A stretch of 64,000 nucleotides of DNA from Lysinibacillus fusiformis (lineage in GTDB: Bacteria; Bacillota; Bacilli; Bacillales_A; Planococcaceae): contig NZ_CP041696.1 in assembly GCF_007362955.1 (NCBI RefSeq), forward strand, positions 4,402,001 through 4,466,000. Direction: 5' to 3'. This document shows positions 26,017 through 35,849 of the stretch, in pieces; position 1 is the stretch's first letter, and each line of letters begins with the position of its first letter. The notes under the pieces are model-generated. The model was not told where the DNA came from. It saw only the letters and a program-made list of their open reading frames with translations, and searched no databases. Made by a program: the position numbers and the translations under genes.

Positions 26017-26298
26017 CTAAACAATGTCTGACTCCATACGTATATAGCCTTTTAAATCATCATAAACCTCTAAGGCAAATGAATTGGAATCTGCTTGAAG
26101 GCTGACGCCCTTTTGAACAAAAATGAGGAATTCATCAATGGCCTTTTTCGAGCCTTCTACCTCAACCTCAATTTGATCTAGATCATTTAATTTACAATAT
26201 CCCTTCAAGCCAAGCTCAATCGCCTTTTGTTTAATGAAAAAGCGATAGCCTGTTCCATACACATCACCGAAAAATTTAATCAGCGCTCGTTTATTCAC
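26017..26298 (-). CDS. acyP: Acylphosphatase
   Basis: This 93-residue protein is of the acylphosphatase fold. The phosphate-binding loop with its Arg (GDVYGTGYRFF) is a variant of the usual G-V-Q-G-V-G-F-R, and the catalytic Asn is in GYCKLND. The family hydrolyses acyl phosphates such as 1,3-bisphosphoglycerate and carbamoyl phosphate. It starts with GTG preceded by GGAGG. The altered loop (YGTGYR) leaves activity likely but not certain. It is downstream of the chemoreceptor gene on the same strand, 46 nt away, so the two may share a transcript. Confidence 0.82.
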   Translation of the reverse strand: MNKRALIKFFGDVYGTGYRFFIKQKAIELGLKGYCKLNDLDQIEVEVEGSKKAIDEFLIFVQKGVSLQADSNSFALEVYDDLKGYIRMESDIV

Positions 26299-26344
26299 GC
26301 TAAAACCTCCTACTTATTTAAGAGGGGAGAAGCCTCCCCATGAC

Positions 26345-28072
26345 TTACTGCATGACACGTTCTTTTTCTAAATAAGCAATTAAGTTATTAATATAGTATA
26401 GAACTCGCTCTGAAGCCTGATTTACCTCTTCTAAATGGACTTCAGCCTTTTGAATATTACCCGCCCCATGTGCTTCTGCCGCAAGCTTCGCCGATTCATG
26501 TACGCGAGCGTGATAGGCATCTAAATCACGATAATCCTGTAAATGTCCGAAACGATCCACTGTACGTTTAGCTGTATACCATTTACCGAGGCGACAATCT
26601 TTATGTGAGGATACATCATTTGGCCGTACATTTTCTAAGCCAAGGAACATATTGTAAATACGCCATTTCCATAAAATATGATCAGCTTTTGATAATTGTA
26701 ATAGGGCAATAGAAGAGAGTTGTACATTATTGTTTGAAATAATGTCATTGCGGAAGCGGTTAATCTCTTTACCTAACATGTGAATATCGCTTGACGTATT
26801 TTGACTGTAGTCGCGAATATCATCCTGAAGACTAGAAATTTCGATCATTCTCGCAGATACTTCGTCAATTGCCGCAGCCTGCTCTTGGGAAATAGCTGCA
26901 GAACTTGTTACGTCAATATTGATACCTTCAATTGCAGTAACAATTGCATTTAATAAAGGTAAAGATTCTTTTGCTTCAACGGTTGCCTCTTTTATAATAG
27001 AGGTCGTTTCGGTTATGGATTTCGATACATCATTCGAGTAACTCTTAAGATGGTGTACATTTGTTGATACTTCACTAAGTGCAGACACCGTGCCTTCAGC
27101 AAGTTTACGAACTTCTTGCGCTACTACCGCAAAGCCTTTACCATGCTCACCAGCACGTGCAGCTTCAATGGATGCATTTAACGCCAACAAGTTTGTTTGA
27201 TCTGCTATTTGGTTAATCAAAGTTACTACATGCTCAATATCATTGACGCGCTTTTGTAATTCTGTAAAGGAGTCAACAATGGTAGTAAATGTTTCTTCGG
27301 TTTTGAAGATTTCAGTTAACGCATGTTCTATAGCATTCTTTCCTTTAATAGCATGATCAACAGAATCCGTTGTTTTCTCAGAAATGCGTGAAGACATACG
27401 AGCAACCTCATTGATGGAGGCTGCAATCTCTTCTGTCGCTGCTGTAGACGACTGTATTTCTTCATTTTGTCTATCTAAACTGAATACTAAATCCTTCATA
27501 TACATAATTTTAGCATTGACATCCATTAATGAAGAAATCTCTGTCACTACATTTTCAATAATACGCTCTGTTAATACTTCAAAGAGTAATTCTTGGTCAA
27601 CATTGACAGCTGATTGGAAAGACTTCATGTATTCAAATGCTTTGTTTGGCTTTAAACCAAAGTTATGTAAAATGTAAGTCGTAATATAGAAGGCGAATTG
27701 ATTAAATACGACAATTAGTTTGCCGGGTTCGAATTGATTTTTTCTAAATAAATTAAAAAATTTTACGGTTTCATCTACATATTCATCATCACGATTGGCT
27801 AAGAAAAATTGAGTCAAGTATCGATTTATATTTTCTTCACTAATCGTTTGCTGAGAGGAAGGAGAGATTTCCTTCAAATAATTATTAAAAATTACGTTCA
27901 TAGAAGGTGTGATATCTTTTAGTTTGGCGTAGAGGGTCTTTAAATTCTCTTCATCCTGTGAATTAAAATAATTAAACGCCAACGTTTTATTGAAACGGCC
28001 TGTTGCGCTTAAATTTGTACCGCGCTTAAATAATTCTTCGAGCTCTGCCTTAGGTCGAATACTTGAAAACAT
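26345..28072 (-). CDS. Soluble chemoreceptor: globin-like sensor, MCP signalling, CZB domain
   Basis: This is a 575-residue methyl-accepting protein without membrane helices. Residues 1-190 look like a globin-coupled sensor, as in HemAT. The signalling hairpin tip is recognisable ([20 protein letters not shown] and [20 protein letters not shown]). The C-terminal 120 residues match the chemoreceptor zinc-binding domain: [17 protein letters not shown] and YHARVHE supply its His/Cys ligands. In the sensor the expected proximal His is displaced by one position (ILHNFGL), so haem binding is uncertain. It would signal to CheA in the cytoplasm, perhaps sensing oxygen, redox state or zinc. The start has GGGAGG upstream. 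Confidence 0.85.
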   Translation of the reverse strand: MFSSIRPKAELEELFKRGTNLSATGRFNKTLAFNYFNSQDEENLKTLYAKLKDITPSMNVIFNNYLKEISPSSQQTISEENINRYLTQFFLANRDDEYVDETVKFFNLFRKNQFEPGKLIVVFNQFAFYITTYILHNFGLKPNKAFEYMKSFQSAVNVDQELLFEVLTERIIENVVTEISSLMDVNAKIMYMKDLVFSLDRQNEEIQSSTAATEEIAASINEVARMSSRISEKTTDSVDHAIKGKNAIEHALTEIFKTEETFTTIVDSFTELQKRVNDIEHVVTLINQIADQTNLLALNASIEAARAGEHGKGFAVVAQEVRKLAEGTVSALSEVSTNVHHLKSYSNDVSKSITETTSIIKEATVEAKESLPLLNAIVTAIEGINIDVTSSAAISQEQAAAIDEVSARMIEISSLQDDIRDYSQNTSSDIHMLGKEINRFRNDIISNNNVQLSSIALLQLSKADHILWKWRIYNMFLGLENVRPNDVSSHKDCRLGKWYTAKRTVDRFGHLQDYRDLDAYHARVHESAKLAAEAHGAGNIQKAEVHLEEVNQASERVLYYINNLIAYLEKERVMQ

Positions 28073-28197
28073 AAAAAATTCCTCCCAAAAATAATGAATA
28101 TTAAGTTAATAGTAGCATATTTCAGGGTGTTTTAATAGACATTTCATGTGCGTTTGCTAAAATGGGAATATCTTAGACAGCAAGGAATGGGGCAAAT

Positions 28198-28503
28198 ATG
28201 TATACAATAATTTACATGAAAGCTGATTATGAGCCTTGGTGGAAATTTGAGGGCTGGGAAGCTTTCATTCAAACAATAGAATCATTTGAGACGAAAGAGC
28301 AGTTTGAGAAAGCGCTTCAGGAAAAATTAAACAGCTTTAGGTCAGTATATGAGCACGAGGCGAGTAAAGAAGGCAAGTACTGGGCTTTTTGGTCAGAGGA
28401 AGAAAGCTTTTATTGTGAAGCTTGTGATGATGATGCACAAGTTTATCATGGGATCATCGCAGTCGAAACTATAGATTTAAACGGAAAATTGCAAATTAAA
28501 TAA
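28198..28503 (+). CDS. DUF1033 family protein
   Basis: This 101-residue acidic protein has the family features YMKADYEPWWKFEGWE near the start and AFWSEEESFYCEACDDDAQ near the end. Many aromatic residues and two close Cys (CEAC) are notable. DUF1033 is a small Bacillota family without assigned function. The start follows AAGGAATGGGG. It lies just upstream of the cold-shock gene but has a separate promoter downstream, so cotranscription is doubtful. Confidence 0.75.
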   Translation: MYTIIYMKADYEPWWKFEGWEAFIQTIESFETKEQFEKALQEKLNSFRSVYEHEASKEGKYWAFWSEEESFYCEACDDDAQVYHGIIAVETIDLNGKLQIK

Positions 28504-28520
28504 AAAAACTTTTTCTTTAT

Positions 28521-28548
28521 TTGACAATATTATGAAAGCTGTTATACT
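28521..28548 (+). promoter_or_regulatory. Strong promoter of the cold-shock gene
   Basis: TTGACA (28521-28526), 16 bp, TATACT (28543-28548). The transcript would start about 150 nt before the gene. Confidence 0.75.
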
Positions 28549-28585
28549 TAAGTTAACAATTTAATTGCTTCACCGGAAACATGGA

Positions 28586-28646
28586 TTCACATATTACAAA
28601 AAGTGATCGCGTTAGTTCGGTACTCTTTGTAATATGTGAATTTTTT
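28586..28646 (+). promoter_or_regulatory. Terminator-like hairpin inside the cold-shock leader
   Basis: TTCACATATTACAAA (28586-28600) pairs perfectly with 28626-28640, followed by six T. It lies between the promoter and the csp ribosome site, so it should either terminate a short RNA or act as a regulated attenuator. Confidence 0.7.
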
Positions 28647-28702
28647 CATTTCCTGAAGAAATTACATATTGTTCACTTTTATTTTTTTGGAGGTTTTCTT
28701 AA

Positions 28703-28903
28703 ATGAAACAAGGTACAGTAAAATGGTTTAACTCAGAAAAAGGTTTTGGATTCATCGAAGTTGAAGGCGAAAACGACGTATTCGTACACTTCTCAGCTAT
28801 CCAAGGCGATGGTTTCAAAACTCTTGACGAAGGTCAAAAAGTGGAATTCGAAGTTGTAGATGGCAACCGCGGACCACAAGCTGCTAACGTAACTAAACTT
28901 TAA
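28703..28903 (+). CDS. csp: Cold-shock protein, CspA/CspB family
   Basis: This 66-residue single-stranded nucleic-acid-binding protein has a five-strand barrel. RNP1 (KGFGFIEV) and RNP2 (VFVHFSAI) are both intact. It acts as an RNA chaperone in the cytoplasm. Codon use is more biased towards preferred codons than in its neighbours, as expected for an abundant protein. GGAGG precedes the ATG. A 155-nt leader with a terminator-like hairpin precedes it, and a strong terminator follows. Confidence 0.95.
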   Translation: MKQGTVKWFNSEKGFGFIEVEGENDVFVHFSAIQGDGFKTLDEGQKVEFEVVDGNRGPQAANVTKL

Positions 28904-28934
28904 TTCTCAGTAATTAAAATACTTTCGTTACCTT

Positions 28935-28969
28935 AAGGCACCCTATGTACATAGGGTGCCTTTTTTTGC
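28935..28969 (+). terminator. Terminator of the cold-shock gene
   Basis: AAGGCACCCTATGT (28935-28948) and its exact complement (28949-28962) form a 14-bp palindrome followed by TTTTT. Confidence 0.9.
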
Positions 28970-29044
28970 ATACTTTCAATACAAAAGGATTATATTATTG
29001 TTTTTTTGGTAATAGGTATAGAGAGCATAAAGGAGGAAGATAAG

Positions 29045-29536
29045 ATGGATGCGTTCCAAAAAATACCGAATGAGAAAAAACAGCGAGATTTTTATAATAA
29101 GCTGCGTACTAAATTAGTCACATTCCTTGAATCAAAAACTGGAAGGAAAAATAAATTTGCAGACTATCTGATGTTTGTGCCTGATTTGTTTCATTTATTA
29201 ATAAAAACATTAATGGATCCTGCGATTGATTCAAAAAGCCGTTCATTGATTGGGGCAACGATCGCTTATTTTATATTCCCTATGGATTTTTTACCGGAAG
29301 GTGTCCTCGGATTCGGCGGTTTTATGGACGATATCGTATTAGCAACTTTTGTTGTCAATACGATTATCAATAAAATGGGACCTGAAGTGATTGAGAAACA
29401 TTGGACAGGGGATGAGAAGCTCCTAGATGTATTACAAAAAATTGCGGAAACAAGTGATCAAATTGTTAGTAAGATCCCCGTAAAATCAATGTTTACACAA
29501 TATGTACGACATGAAAGTGAAGATAATAATAAATAA
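29045..29536 (+). CDS. YkvA-like DUF1232 membrane protein
   Basis: This 163-residue protein carries the DUF1232 motif around residues 75-105 (AYFIFPMDFLPEGVLGFGG and FMDDIV), a hydrophobic hairpin with conserved Asp residues. The flanking regions are helical and charged. The start at 29045 follows AAGGAGG by 8 nt, which is better than the upstream in-frame start at 29006. Function is unknown. B. subtilis YkvA is the nearest named relative. Confidence 0.8.
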   Translation: MDAFQKIPNEKKQRDFYNKLRTKLVTFLESKTGRKNKFADYLMFVPDLFHLLIKTLMDPAIDSKSRSLIGATIAYFIFPMDFLPEGVLGFGGFMDDIVLATFVVNTIINKMGPEVIEKHWTGDEKLLDVLQKIAETSDQIVSKIPVKSMFTQYVRHESEDNNK

Positions 29537-29552
29537 TATTATTATGTAAACT
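29532..29552. promoter_or_regulatory. dif-like half site (copy 1 of 3)
   Basis: TTATGTAAACT (29542-29552), preceded by AATAATATTA, overlaps the ykvA stop codon. The 11-mer equals the XerD-side arm of B. subtilis dif as I remember it. The other arm does not match. Similar sites lie at 33141 and 40542. Confidence 0.35.
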
Positions 29553-29620
29553 AAGGGGGATTAATCGAAAAATATGCAAAGTAGTCAACAGATGAATGAC
29601 TATTTACATCTCATACACGT

Positions 29621-29656
29621 ATAACCCCGTTGTGTTATAGGAACGGGGTTATTCTA
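29621..29656 (+). terminator. Terminator downstream of ykvA
   Basis: ATAACCCCGTT (29621-29631) pairs with AACGGGGTTAT (29642-29652), with a short T-containing tail. Confidence 0.65.
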
Positions 29657-29882
29657 GCTAACTTATCTATAAAATTTGTTCATTGTACGTAATGATAACA
29701 TTACGCTAACAGCAGGGCAAAGAGGTGACATTGAAAAATTAGTCCTCGATTTTCAGGAACATCTCAGGGTTGTTACGGATAAATTTACTTATTCCCTTAA
29801 TAGTTTGCGGAGCAATTTTGTTAAAATTCATATACAAGGAATGAATAGCAACAGTAAGTTCACAATTACTTCCAAGGTTCTC

Positions 29883-30272
29883 TCATGTTGCAGTAAACTT
29901 CTCTAAAGTATCAGGAGAATTATGATTTCTAAAAATGATTTCAGTTTCTTCCAGAAGTTGATACATATGCTCATCTCCTAAATAATTTAATCCATGTGTG
30001 ATTGCCGACCAAATTTTAGGTTGTGCCAAATAAAAAGCACTCCACCAATAGAATTCTTCCTGTGATTCAATTGCATGATCATAATACACATGAAAAACAA
30101 ACAACGCTTTTTGACCAGTGGTTAAGTCTCTATAAAAAAGCTCTTTAACCATGGAATTATTGTCTTTTACCATCCTACTTTTATAATCCAGTATGAGCGG
30201 TTTAAAACAGGCATTGAACAGTGCTAAATCAGAAAAGGTATCGAACTCCACTTTTTTCATCTGTGCAATCAT
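29883..30272 (-). CDS. Hypothetical 129-residue protein, possibly cut by an in-frame TGA
   Basis: The gene starts at ATG 30272 after AAGGAGTGA. The product is rich in aromatic residues (FHVYYDHAIESQEEFYWWSA) and is not recognised. The stop TGA at 29883-29885 is followed, in the same frame, by 47 more open codons (ENLGSNCELTVAIHSLYMNF onward) ending TAA at 29739. That extension looks like real protein, so the original gene was probably 176 codons long and has acquired a nonsense codon. The alternative is that the short form is complete. Confidence 0.55.
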   Translation of the reverse strand: MIAQMKKVEFDTFSDLALFNACFKPLILDYKSRMVKDNNSMVKELFYRDLTTGQKALFVFHVYYDHAIESQEEFYWWSAFYLAQPKIWSAITHGLNYLGDEHMYQLLEETEIIFRNHNSPDTLEKFTAT

Positions 30273-30399
30273 TCAATCATCACTCCTTATGGATTATTGT
30301 ACGTGGATTGACCAAAAATTAGAAAAAATATGAACTTGTAATAGCATTGTTATTCAGAGATGAAAAATTCATTTCTCAACAGTAACCCACCCTAATAAG

Positions 30400-31221
30400 C
30401 TAGTCAAAAGTATGCGATTTTAATAAGTTCTGTAACACTTGAACCGGTACAAACAAGCCAACTCGACCAAATGGTTCCTGTTTCATGGTTGCAAAAATGA
30501 CCCCGATTACCTCACCATCCGCATTCAGTACAGGACTACCACTATTGCCTTTGTAAACAGGTGCTTGTATCATCATAACGGGCTCCTGCCAATCGTATAG
30601 TAAAGTTGGTTCAAGTAAAGTACCTTCATTGGCAATGCCCGTAAAGGCAAGTGGATTTCCAATGAAATACACATGCTCATCCTTTGCATAATTAGGTTCC
30701 TCAGCGAGAGATAACGATGGTATGTTGTCACCAGTAACTTGCAACAATGCTAAATCGACATCTGGGAAGCTTTGCAATAACTGCGCTTCCATTAGACCTT
30801 CTTGTGGAAAGACAACAGACAATGTCAGGGCGTCCTCAACAACATGGGCGTTTGTGACAATAAGTCCATCGGAGGAAATAGCAAAGCCTGTTCCTTTGCT
30901 ATTGCCAGTAGATATTTCTACAACAGCCTTTTTATATGTTTGGATATCTTCTTGTGCAGATAATTTTGTAGATACTTTTATAAAGTCAAGTGCTGGAATT
31001 GAATAAATTTGGAAAAGGAGCGCAAAAGTATTAAAAAATAAGACAAACGCCATACTCCATACAATCCATTTCACAATTGGCTTTTGCTTCTTTGGCTTTT
31101 TACCTTGCAAGCGTTGTTGACGTTCTTCTGCTAATGCCTTTTGCTGCTCTGCAAGCACAAGCTCGATAAATTCCTCTTCTGTTAATTCTTCCTCTGTTGA
31201 AGACTTATGTAAATCATTCAT
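30400..31221 (-). CDS. HtrA-like membrane-anchored trypsin-family protease without PDZ
   Basis: This is a 273-residue protein. A charged cytosolic segment (residues 1-50, many E and K) is followed by one helix (WIVWSMAFVLFFNTFALLF) and an extracytoplasmic chymotrypsin-fold domain. The catalytic triad is intact: His in TNAHVV, Asp in FPDVDLALLQV, Ser in GNSGSPV. There is no PDZ domain. ATG at 31221 sits 8 nt after AAGGAGG, while the GTG at 31230 overlaps that site. It is second in an operon after a lipoprotein gene, 59 nt apart. A surface quality-control role is likely. Confidence 0.85.
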   Translation of the reverse strand: MNDLHKSSTEEELTEEEFIELVLAEQQKALAEERQQRLQGKKPKKQKPIVKWIVWSMAFVLFFNTFALLFQIYSIPALDFIKVSTKLSAQEDIQTYKKAVVEISTGNSKGTGFAISSDGLIVTNAHVVEDALTLSVVFPQEGLMEAQLLQSFPDVDLALLQVTGDNIPSLSLAEEPNYAKDEHVYFIGNPLAFTGIANEGTLLEPTLLYDWQEPVMMIQAPVYKGNSGSPVLNADGEVIGVIFATMKQEPFGRVGLFVPVQVLQNLLKSHTFD

Positions 31222-31248
31222 ATTAGGCACCTCCTTATCCCAAAACGA

Positions 31249-31270
31249 AAGACGTCCAAGCCGGACGCCT
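31249..31270 (-). terminator. Weak hairpin between lipoprotein and protease genes
   Basis: GGCGTCCG and GGACGTC pair on the minus strand, followed by TTTCGTTTT. It may partly separate the two genes transcriptionally. Confidence 0.5.
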
Positions 31271-31280
31271 GTGAAGCAAT

Positions 31281-31937
31281 TTATTCAATTGTTTGAAGTG
31301 TCGATGTAACAACAAATGGCTTTTCGTTATCTGTTTTCATTGTATCCTCTATACGGATGAGCCCAACACCTTTTGCGAAATATTTTTGTGTTGTCATCTT
31401 ATTTTCGGTTCGTGTTAGCTGAATAACATCGTGATAGACGGTTGTTCCAGTATCCACTGTAGCAGTAGTCGATTGAACGGTCCAACCAGCAAAGCTGTTA
31501 CCGACTTCAAAAGGCTGCTGTAAAATAGGTTCGATGATCGAAAACGAAGCCGCTTCTTGTGCTGTTGGAATGGATGGGGTACTGTCAACGGCTTCTTTAT
31601 AGACGAGCACAATCGCAGAATCTGTTAGTCGATAGACCTTTAATATCGTGACACCGCCATTCTCTTCTATTTGTGCGATATGTGTGTCATCAATGAAGGT
31701 CGTTTGAAGGGAAAAGCTAGCAAATTCATTGCCTTCCCCTACAAAATAAGCAGTCGAACCATCTGGTGGAAAAAAGGAAGCAAGGTTTCCATCTGGTCTT
31801 TGTTCATTTGGGTTTTCAATTTTAGATGCCTCCTCTGTAGTCGTAATTTTTGAAGTGTTAACTTGCTGTTCCGTAACTTTATTTATCGTACAACCAACCA
31901 ATAATATGGATAGGGAGACAAATAAGATATATCTCAT
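31281..31937 (-). CDS. Hypothetical lipoprotein
   Basis: This is a 218-residue secreted lipoprotein. The signal peptide MRYILFVSLSILLVGC ends in a lipobox with the Cys at residue 16. A Thr/Glu-rich linker is followed by a beta-rich domain (YFAKGVGLIRIEDTMK near the end). AAGGAG lies seven bases before the ATG at 31937, two codons inside the longest frame. I do not recognise the domain. It precedes the membrane protease on the same strand, so the two may act together at the cell surface. Confidence 0.78.
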   Translation of the reverse strand: MRYILFVSLSILLVGCTINKVTEQQVNTSKITTTEEASKIENPNEQRPDGNLASFFPPDGSTAYFVGEGNEFASFSLQTTFIDDTHIAQIEENGGVTILKVYRLTDSAIVLVYKEAVDSTPSIPTAQEAASFSIIEPILQQPFEVGNSFAGWTVQSTTATVDTGTTVYHDVIQLTRTENKMTTQKYFAKGVGLIRIEDTMKTDNEKPFVVTSTLQTIE

Positions 31938-31997
31938 AAGCAAGCTCCTTCTGCTATTTTCTTTCAGTATACGTGAAGTTCCTTTGTTATACGAATA

Positions 31998-32992
31998 TTA
32001 TGAAAACCAGTTCTCTATAAAGGTAATGCGTTTATTTGTTGTGTCGACACGCACACGTAAGCCAAGTGGTATCGCATGTAGTGGATGAGTATGACAACAG
32101 TCTACATCAGCTAATATCGGTATTGAGTGTCCATCGAGTTGTTCGATTAACACATCATATGGCTGTCGCCCCGTTCCTAATCATCGTATTGTTCATGCTT
32201 GCCTAAGATGATGGCTGAAGCCTTGTCAAAAAAGCCGTGCATTTTTAGCATAGCGAAGTTTTTCTCCACAACTGCGATTGTTTTCGAAGTGTCTTCTAAC
32301 AGTAAAATATCGCCTTCTTCAATTTGAGGGAAGTATGGTGTTCCAATAAAACCATACATAGTATTGACATTCCCACCAATCAATCGACCTTCAGCAACTC
32401 CATGCTCGGCAGTCGTCCATGCATTACGATGCTGTGTTTTTTCTGTTGTTTTTTCTAGCCAATTTAGGCGATCATCTGTCCATGTAGGTGGAATTGGCAT
32501 TTCATATGGGAAAGTTGAAGCATCTATAAAAAGTTCTTTAAAATATTGCTCTGTGTAATGAACCAAAGGTGGAAATTCGCCGAAAGTTGAAGCAACAGAT
32601 GGACCATAAAATACAGGGATACCTGTCTTGGCATACAGGGCAAGTAGTATGGCAGTAACATCCGATAACCCAACAAGTATTTTAGGATGTTGTTGAAACG
32701 CCTCGTAATCTAAATAAGGCAACATACTATTGGCATTTGTACCACCCATAGTAGGTAAAATCATTTTTATATTTGGGTCTCGAAGTAGGATATTAAGCTC
32801 TTCTGCACGTTCCTTTGGTGTACCAGAGCGATAAAAATCATGCTTTCCAGTTAATACACCTTCTTCAAGGATGAAGCCAAGAGCATGTAGGCGGGCCTTA
32901 CCTCGTTCATAGCGGGATTTTGCGATCACGGAAGCGGGCTTTGACGGTGAGTATATACCAATTGTATCGCCCTTTTTTAATGGGGAAAACAT
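31998..32992 (-). pseudogene. LD-carboxypeptidase (S66), frameshifted near the C-terminus
   Basis: The first 271 residues match murein LD-carboxypeptidase/MccF proteins: GDTIGIYSPSKP at the start, MGGTNANSMLPYLD, VGLSDVTAILLALY with the nucleophile Ser, and LLLEDTSKT. The frame then stops at TAG 32177. The missing C-terminus continues in the next frame from about 32176 (GTGRQPYDVLIEQLDG, then ADVDCCHTHPLHAIPLGL) to TAA at 31998. One base appears deleted near 32178. The lost part holds the catalytic His (CHTHP), so the truncated product should be inactive. A sequencing error would restore a normal enzyme of about 332 residues. Confidence 0.8.
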
Positions 32993-33126
32993 TAAATTAC
33001 CTCTTTCTAATTACATAAGTTTATGCCATTATACATGAGTTTACAATTATATGGCAGATTATGATTAATTAATAAAAGAGCTGTAAAAATTAACTGAAAT
33101 CTATTGCTGTAGTAGCATGAATTATT

Positions 33127-33151
33127 TTTACATAATAATATTATGTAAACT
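33127..33151. promoter_or_regulatory. Perfect 23-bp palindrome / dif-like half site (copy 2 of 3)
   Basis: TTTACATAATA-A-TATTATGTAAA (33127-33149) is a perfect palindrome and includes the TTATGTAAACT string (33141-33151). It lies 20 bp upstream of the -35 box of the DinB gene, so an operator is as likely as a recombination site. Confidence 0.45.
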
Positions 33152-33169
33152 AATGAAAAGATTAGAAAC

Positions 33170-33198
33170 TTGCTAGAAAGTTGGGATTTTTATATGAT
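33170..33198 (+). promoter_or_regulatory. Promoter of the DinB-family gene
   Basis: TTGCTA (33170-33175), 17 bp, TATGAT (33193-33198), 32 bp before the start codon. Confidence 0.65.
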
Positions 33199-33229
33199 AG
33201 AGATGAGTCAAAAATAGGGGGGCGTTTAT

Positions 33230-33703
33230 ATGTATCGTCAAGTAGAGGATTTTCTAAATGAATGGTCTAATGCATCACAAGGGACTGCTCAAGTACTAAA
33301 AGCAGTGACAGATGAAAAGCTAGATCAAAGTATTGTGGAAGGCCATAGTACACTCGGTTGGTTAGGGTGGCATTTAGCTGGTGCAATCGGTTATTTTGGC
33401 TACTTAGCAGGCCTCCAAGTGCCGATGCTTCGTCAAGAAGAGCCAGTACCTGCAATAGCCGCTGAAATTGTAGCTGCATATGAAAAGGCAGCAAATAGTG
33501 TGAAAGAAGAAGTATCAAAGCTATCAAATGAAGATTTGCTGGTGGAAGTAAAAGGCTTTGATGGTCCAATTGCGCGAGGAGCAATATTGCGTATTTTAGT
33601 AGATCATCAGACGCATCATCGTGGTCAAATGACAGTACTCCTACGTCAGGCAGGTTTACCAGTACCAGGCGTGATGGGGCCGACAAAGGAAATGCAAAAA
33701 TAA
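33230..33703 (+). CDS. DinB-family (YfiT/BrtI-type) putative metalloenzyme
   Basis: This 157-residue four-helix-bundle protein has the DinB metal triad: His48 in GWLGWHLAG, and His126 and His130 in DHQTHHRGQM. Family members bind a divalent metal. Some act as thiol transferases or detoxification enzymes, most are uncharacterised. The start has GGGGGGC upstream. The palindrome at 33127 may control it. It is a single gene with terminator. Confidence 0.85.
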   Translation: MYRQVEDFLNEWSNASQGTAQVLKAVTDEKLDQSIVEGHSTLGWLGWHLAGAIGYFGYLAGLQVPMLRQEEPVPAIAAEIVAAYEKAANSVKEEVSKLSNEDLLVEVKGFDGPIARGAILRILVDHQTHHRGQMTVLLRQAGLPVPGVMGPTKEMQK

Positions 33704-33711
33704 ACAAAACG

Positions 33712-33741
33712 GCAGATACGTACAGTATCTGCTATTTTTTT
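33712..33741 (+). terminator. Terminator of the DinB gene
   Basis: GCAGATAC (33712-33719), GTACA, GTATCTGC (33725-33732), then TATTTTTTT. Confidence 0.88.
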
Positions 33742-33864
33742 GTAGAAATTTAGCGTGCAAAAAATTGGGTTGTATCTTAATACTAAATATATATTATTTA
33801 CATTGTTAACTTGTCGTGACAGGCAAAATTTATTTTTCACTGTTAAAAGAATTTTTTTGTATAT

Positions 33865-33890
33865 AAAAACTCCCCCAAAAGGTGGGGGAG
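33865..33890 (-). terminator. Terminator of the ABC-F gene
   Basis: CTCCCCCA (33870-33877) pairs with TGGGGGAG (33883-33890), and the minus strand continues TTTTTAT. Confidence 0.85.
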
Positions 33891-33946
33891 AATAAAATGC
33901 AACCTACAGGAATGTAGAAAATTCACTGTATGCGTGGAAAAACAGA

Positions 33947-35849
<1,903 letters not shown>

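Noticed and set aside
29676..29906. 76-codon + strand frame starting at TTG
   Set aside because: It has no ribosome site and lies opposite the coding-like extension of the minus-strand gene at 29883, which explains its openness.
33267..33707. 146-codon reverse-strand frame across the DinB gene
   Set aside because: It mirrors the DinB coding sequence, has Leu/His-rich antisense composition and no ribosome site. DinB on the + strand has its metal ligands, promoter and terminator.
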